Positions 59,948 through 64,000 of a DNA stretch of 64,000 nt are shown here, one piece after another. Position numbers and translations under genes: made by a program. Origin of the DNA: Limisphaera sp049537155 (lineage in GTDB: Bacteria > Verrucomicrobiota > Verrucomicrobiia > Limisphaerales > Limisphaeraceae); the NCBI RefSeq assembly GCF_049537155.1, contig NZ_JBMVQZ010000002.1, forward strand, positions 310,001 to 374,000, in the 5' to 3' direction. Within the stretch, counting starts at the first letter, position 1. Every line of letters begins with the position of its first letter. The notes beneath the pieces were generated by a model. That model was not told where the DNA came from. It saw only the letters and a list, made by a program, of their open reading frames with translations, and ran no database searches.

Positions 59948-61972
59948 TCAATCGGCCGGTCCGGCGAAGACCTTTGATGGCCGGTTCCGTTTTCTGCCCG
60001 GGCCTTTCTGACGCGCCGCGTTTTCGCTCTCCCTTGCAAGCCCGGCCATGGGCCGGCCCACCGGTTCGAAAGTGAAGGACTCCTGCCCGGTGGCGACTCG
60101 GATGGAGAGAGACGCCCGGCTGCCAGGGGTGGTGAATGCAGCCCCACCCGTCGGTCCCGAAACAGTCCATCCTGCTTTCCCCTCTTCCATCCGGAGCCGG
60201 ATCCTCACCACATCCGATTCCGTCAGATGATAAAGCCAGAGGGTGTATCCGATGCGGCCCATCGGCTGCGCGATACGCTGATAAGCCACACCCCCATCCC
60301 GTTCCTGCAGACCCTTGACACTGGCCGCGTACCAGCCAGGTTGTAGGCCCACGGGACGATCGGCGTGGACGATCGGGTCCGCCTCGCTTGGGTCCACGGG
60401 CGGCGGCAGCCAGTGCCATCCTTCCAGTGCCGGGCTGGCCGAGACGGCCGCCGTCACGTAGAGCGGGCGGGCATCCGGATGCGTCTCCGCCCAGCGCCGC
60501 AGCCGGGCCAGGTCCTGGCCCCAGTCCGTGTTGCTGTGCAGCAGATGCCGCCACCTGTTTTCCGGACCCCCCGTGCATTTGTTGAAGTAACTCAGGCTGT
60601 GAGGGTACACCCGGAGACTGCTGAAGACCGTCCATGCTGCCAGCCCGGTCAATCAGAGGGTGGCGGCGTCCGGATCGAACCGCAAACGTTGCACAACCCG
60701 GGCGACTCAAACATAGAAAAACGGTACGACCGGTAACACGTAACGGAAATGATGGTTGAACCCTGTGTGTGAACTGACCAGGGCCACCACTGCCAGAGGT
60801 GGCAGGAGCAGAGCCGCCTCATCCGGGAGCACGGGACAGGGTAGCCGCCGTCGGGCCAGCCGGAACCCTGCCGTTGTCTCCAGCAACAACATTCCCACCG
60901 GCTCTTTCACCCCCCCGGCGTACAAATCGTAATACCGTCAACCGCCATGACGCCATTGACCCCGCAGATGGGACCGGTTGCCAGGATCGAACTCGCTCTG
61001 TCGAACGTCCATTCCGAGTACTTAGTTAAACGGAAGCGGCACCGGCACTGACCCCAGCCATGTGCCTTGGAACCGGTTGATCCTGCCGAGCTCGCCACGG
61101 GCTGGGTCTCCCGGCCGGGTCAACCAGCGACAACTGAGCGGGTAATCCCCCAGGCGACGCATCGTGCCTTCGAAGGCGTATCCCACACGGAGGACCAGCC
61201 AGGCCGAGGCAAGGACCGCCGCCATCTGCACCGTTTCCCGCCGCCAGGGCGCGGGCGCGCCCTGACATGCCCACCCCACGGCAGAGGAAGAACCAGATCA
61301 GTGGCCACAGGGGCACGAGTACGATCCAGGTGAACTTGGTCAGTAGCGCAAGTCCCAGAAGCACTCCGGCTTCCAGCGCGCGGACGGGCGCGGGCTGCCT
61401 GTACCACCGCCATAACACGTATCCGGCTGCCAAACCGATCGCCGCCGCGCCCAGGTCGGGCGTGATGAGGTGGCCATGTCCCAAAACGTTCGGCCTCACG
61501 CTTGACAGCATCGCAGAGAAAAGCCCGGCCCGTGCCCCAAACACTGCCCGGGCCCGCCGGCGGCAGATCCACGATCCCAGCAGGCTCAGCGGCAGCACCA
61601 TGAGCCGCGTCCGGAACAGGAGCATTTGGGCCTCCCAACCCAGCTCCTGCACAAACCGGCTCATCAGCAGGAACTCGGGGCGCCGGACCTGAAAAGCCTC
61701 TTCAACCCAGGCCGGCATCTGCTCCGCTGCGACCTCCCGTACCGGCCAACAGGCCCACAACCGAACCAGCGGCGGATTGACACGGTACAGATCAGATTCC
61801 CCGGATTGCCAGTGCCAGATGCCTGAGGGGAGGTGACCGCCCTCGTCGTCCCCTGCCATGCTGTCGCTCTCCAGGCCGCCTACACCAGCAACCCGACGTG
61901 GAACAGCGCCACGACCAGCAGGAGCACGCCCTCGGCGTGGGAAACCCGCCGCGTTGGAGCCATGTTGTTCAT
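59948..61972 (-). pseudogene. Glycosyltransferase family 39-like membrane protein, decayed
   Basis: Joined conceptually, the pieces give an ArnT/PMT-like glycosyltransferase of about 670 residues. The N-terminus (MNNMAPTRR, then GVLLLVVALFHVGLLV) runs to a TAG at 61880-61882. Residues in another frame follow (61859 to about 61270: DEGGHLPSGIWHWQSG, LYRVNPPLVRLWA, hydrophobic helices). Then the original frame returns (FEGTMRRLGDYPLSCRW, then PVPLPFN) and is broken by TAA at 61022-61024, and TGA at 60938-60940, 60707-60709 and 60653-60655. The end contains VYPHSLSYFNKCTGG and SNTDWGQDLARLRRW, typical of this family in Verrucomicrobiota. Two frameshifts that cancel each other and five in-frame stops show real decay rather than one sequencing error. 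The family moves sugars from polyprenyl-phosphate carriers at the membrane. The 59661-59947 stretch downstream holds no gene. Confidence 0.8.
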
Positions 61973-62364
61973 TCTATCCATGCGTTGGTGGGGGGGCTCG
62001 CGAGACCCTCGGTGCGGTCCACGGCCGCTCCTCCGATCCGACCGTCCTGCCAACACTCCCTTGGTATGGGAGATTGGGAGCTTGGTCCAGCAGGGACCAT
62101 GCTCGAACCATGAGCTCTTCGGCAGCTGACTGCGGGAAGGTGGGCGGACTCCAGTGGACGCCACCGGACGTTGGGGCTGGGAAAGCCCTCGGAGTCCCGC
62201 TCTGTCGGGGCGCCAGAGTTTTCGGACTCAGGCGCGGGAGGCAGCCACTGACGGAACAGCCTACCCCGGTGGCGTTTGTACACAGCGGCTGCCGTGGCGC
62301 AGTCATCGTTCCCACAGTACAGGCTGTAACACCATCCGCTGTCCGGTCCGCTTTCTGCCTCCGC

Positions 62365-62774
62365 CTCTGCAGTTCTCCGGGCCGCCACAAGGGTGACGAT
62401 CCCCAACACCAACATCCCGGTGGCCATGCCCACTGCCATCCGTTCTTCCGTTTTCGGGCGGGACTCCCTGGTCGGGTCAAGCCAGCCCACACATCCGCAC
62501 CCTGTGGCTCGATCACCCGCCAGGGCTGCGTGGCAAACCACGAAATTACCGCCGAGCGACAGGAGCAAAAGACCTTGGGCCACGCGCAACCGACCTGTCC
62601 ACGGGTAACCTTCCATAACCAGCTGCCGCAGCACGGCACCGGTCCGCCCCAGCGCCGGTCCGGTTGCAACACCGGGTCGTTACCCCTTACACTGTCCGTG
62701 GCCGGTCCACCGCTTTTCCCAGGGCCGTGAGCCCCAGCAGCACCGCCGTGAAGCGCCGCAGTGCGGTTAGGCAC
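62365..62774 (-). pseudogene. Remnant of a small MauE/DoxX-like membrane protein
   Basis: Pieces in different frames fit a four-helix membrane protein. ALRRFTAVLLGLTALGKAVD is stopped by TAA at 62687-62689. After a frame change come PWTGRLRVAQGLLLLSLGG, NFVVCHAALAGDRATGCGCV and MATGMLVLGIVTLVAARR. The CGC-plus-glycine turn between helices resembles the C-x-C-F-G site of MauE/DoxX redox-associated membrane proteins, but the call is weak. The stretch between this and the glycosyltransferase remnant (61973-62364) stays open in one frame without any family resemblance and may be the rest of the same decayed gene. Confidence 0.35.
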
Positions 62775-62900
62775 AGGTGCGGCCGACTCCCGACGGGCAA
62801 GGCAAGCAACCTTTCGTTGTGTGGACCGCTCTCAAGTGCCCGGCCCGGGGGCCCGGGCATCAGGCCGGCTCATCCCCATGGACCCTCTTTTGCAACCATG

Positions 62901-64000
62901 TCATGAAAAAGGCGGCTTATGACCGAATGCCCTGCCGGCCGGGGAGATGCGGTGTCTGTAGAGGGTCCAGCCGATGGCCAGCGCCAGGACGAGGCTGCTG
63001 GTGATGAGGATCCGCCGGTAGGTCACCGCGCGGCGGGCCTGCCGTGTCTCCGCCTCGGCCAGCCGCTGACCGCGGGCGACGGCCGACCAGTTGCCCTGCG
63101 CAAGTTCCCAAGCCGAATACGGCCCCGGCTTTGCCTGCGGCAACTCTTCCAATGAAAGGATCCGGTTGGTGTTGGCGTAAGTCACCAAACCCTGCCGGCC
63201 CTCGGAGCGCACCCGGTGATCGTCGACCATGGCTACTCCCCGGATGGGCGGAGAAAGGACGATGGCATCGTTGTGGGTCCGGATTCTTTCGGCCCGGATG
63301 TTGACGCCCTGGGTTTCAAAGAAGCCCGTGTGAGGGTCCAGCCGCTCACCCCAGTAGGACTTCAGCTGGTACAGGCTGAGACGGGCTCGCCACGGGACCC
63401 GCCAGCCGTCGAAGTCCGGGTTTCGAGGACTTCATAGACGATGTTGATAAAACCCTTGTCGAATGGGACCGGGTGGCGTTCTCCGCGCCCGCGGATCTGC
63501 ATGCCGACGTACCATTTGAGTTCGCCGTCCTCGGCCATGTGCAGCAGGGCCGGCACACCCCAGGAGCCGGGCAGCTTCTTCCACCAGGTGGCCTCCTGAT
63601 ACCAATGGGCGACCGATGAATTCACGGGGTTGCCCGACGTCACCCCTGTGGAAAAGGGCGTGCTCATCAGATCACTGGGTTTGAGCCCGGCCAGATGTCC
63701 GTGTGAAGCGAACGCCAACCACACCGCAGCCGCCATGTGCACCTCAGAAGGCACTCCGTTGGTGTGTTCAGTGATGTGAAGGGTGTTGGGGATGCCCGTT
63801 TCCTTTGGAGAAGGTGGGGGGGACAGGGATGACCTGTTTGATGGCCTTGTCCGAGGTTCGTTCGGTGACCAAATACACGGTGTTTTCGTCACCGGCAGCG
63901 AGGTGACGGAAGTAGCCGCGGGTGTCTTCGATGGGCGTGAGTGCGGGCTCAAGCCGGATCTCTCACCGCCGGTCCTGGAGGCGTATCTGGAAGCGATAGA
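62901..64000 (-). pseudogene. Decayed gene with C-terminal membrane anchor, cut by the window end
   Basis: Read from the window edge, QIRLQDRR is followed by TGA (63963-63965), then EIRLEPALTPIEDTRGYFRH and TVYLVTERTSDKAIKQVIPV. The sequence then continues in another frame (HITEHTNGVPSEVHMAAAVW, WWKKLPGSWGVPALLHMAED, FDKGFINIVYEVL) and returns near 63430 to the first frame (RVPWRARLSLYQLKSYWGER to a transmembrane helix ILITSSLVLALAIGWTLY). So two cancelling frameshifts and one in-frame stop break a gene of at least 360 codons. I do not recognise the family: the visible part looks like an extracytoplasmic globular domain held by a C-terminal helix. It is the third consecutive damaged gene on this strand. 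Frameshift positions are approximate. Confidence 0.6.

Noticed and set aside
60653..63965. UGA recoding to tryptophan
   Set aside because: Intact genes here use TGA as a normal stop (for example the giant gene, pilT and rsgA), and the same pseudogenes also carry TAA and TAG and frameshifts.

Overview
The window is high-GC bacterial DNA that I read as Verrucomicrobiota, probably the Limisphaerales/Pedosphaera side of the phylum. The reasons are: several prepilin-type proteins with an FTLVE signature, a giant secreted protein opening with an LEPR-XLL motif, GEVED-repeat and W-rich DUF6600-like surface proteins, large secreted glycoside hydrolases (GH2, DUF5060 type, GH78), and two secreted proteins with an aromatic-R-x-R C-terminus. 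No rRNA gene or other species marker is present, so the lineage is an inference.

Layout. 1-1.3 kb: start of a GH2 enzyme and a sugar nucleotidyltransferase (minus). 1.4-8.6 kb: a 2000-residue hybrid histidine kinase with about ten PAS domains, then a LOG-family hydrolase (plus). 9.2-11.2 kb: an ATP-grasp-like protein overlapping a MarC-family membrane protein (minus). 11.3-20.4 kb: type IV pilus/pseudopilin genes (a pseudopilin divergent from pilT, and two paralogous small pilins) mixed with a membrane transglutaminase, a small basic protein divergent from a lipoprotein-M23 peptidase pair, and tRNA-Glu(UUC). 20.8-25.9 kb: an HDOD protein and two exported proteins (minus). 26.2-28.2 kb: a DUF2075-type nuclease-helicase of visibly lower GC. 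28.5-51.1 kb: the 6171-residue LEPR-XLL/RTX/Calx-beta protein and, 8 bases later, a GEVED/IgGFc-binding-like secreted protein. 51.7-57.8 kb: rsgA, then two secreted glycan-active enzymes. 58.3-59.7 kb: an NtrC-type sigma-54 activator. 59.9-64 kb: a run of decayed minus-strand genes.

The most distinctive unexplained structure is a family of six intergenic elements (copies A-F, about 0.27-0.6 kb). Each is built from long imperfect inverted arms made of CACGGAGA/CACAGAGA-type words around a core that still aligns between copies. Four of the six lie between convergent genes. The other highlights are the giant protein with its internal repeats, and the pseudogene run whose in-frame stops are often TGA where tryptophan is expected.

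Functionally the window is dominated by the cell surface and outside world: pili, giant secreted adhesin-like proteins, envelope peptidase and polysaccharide-degrading enzymes, plus two large signalling proteins.
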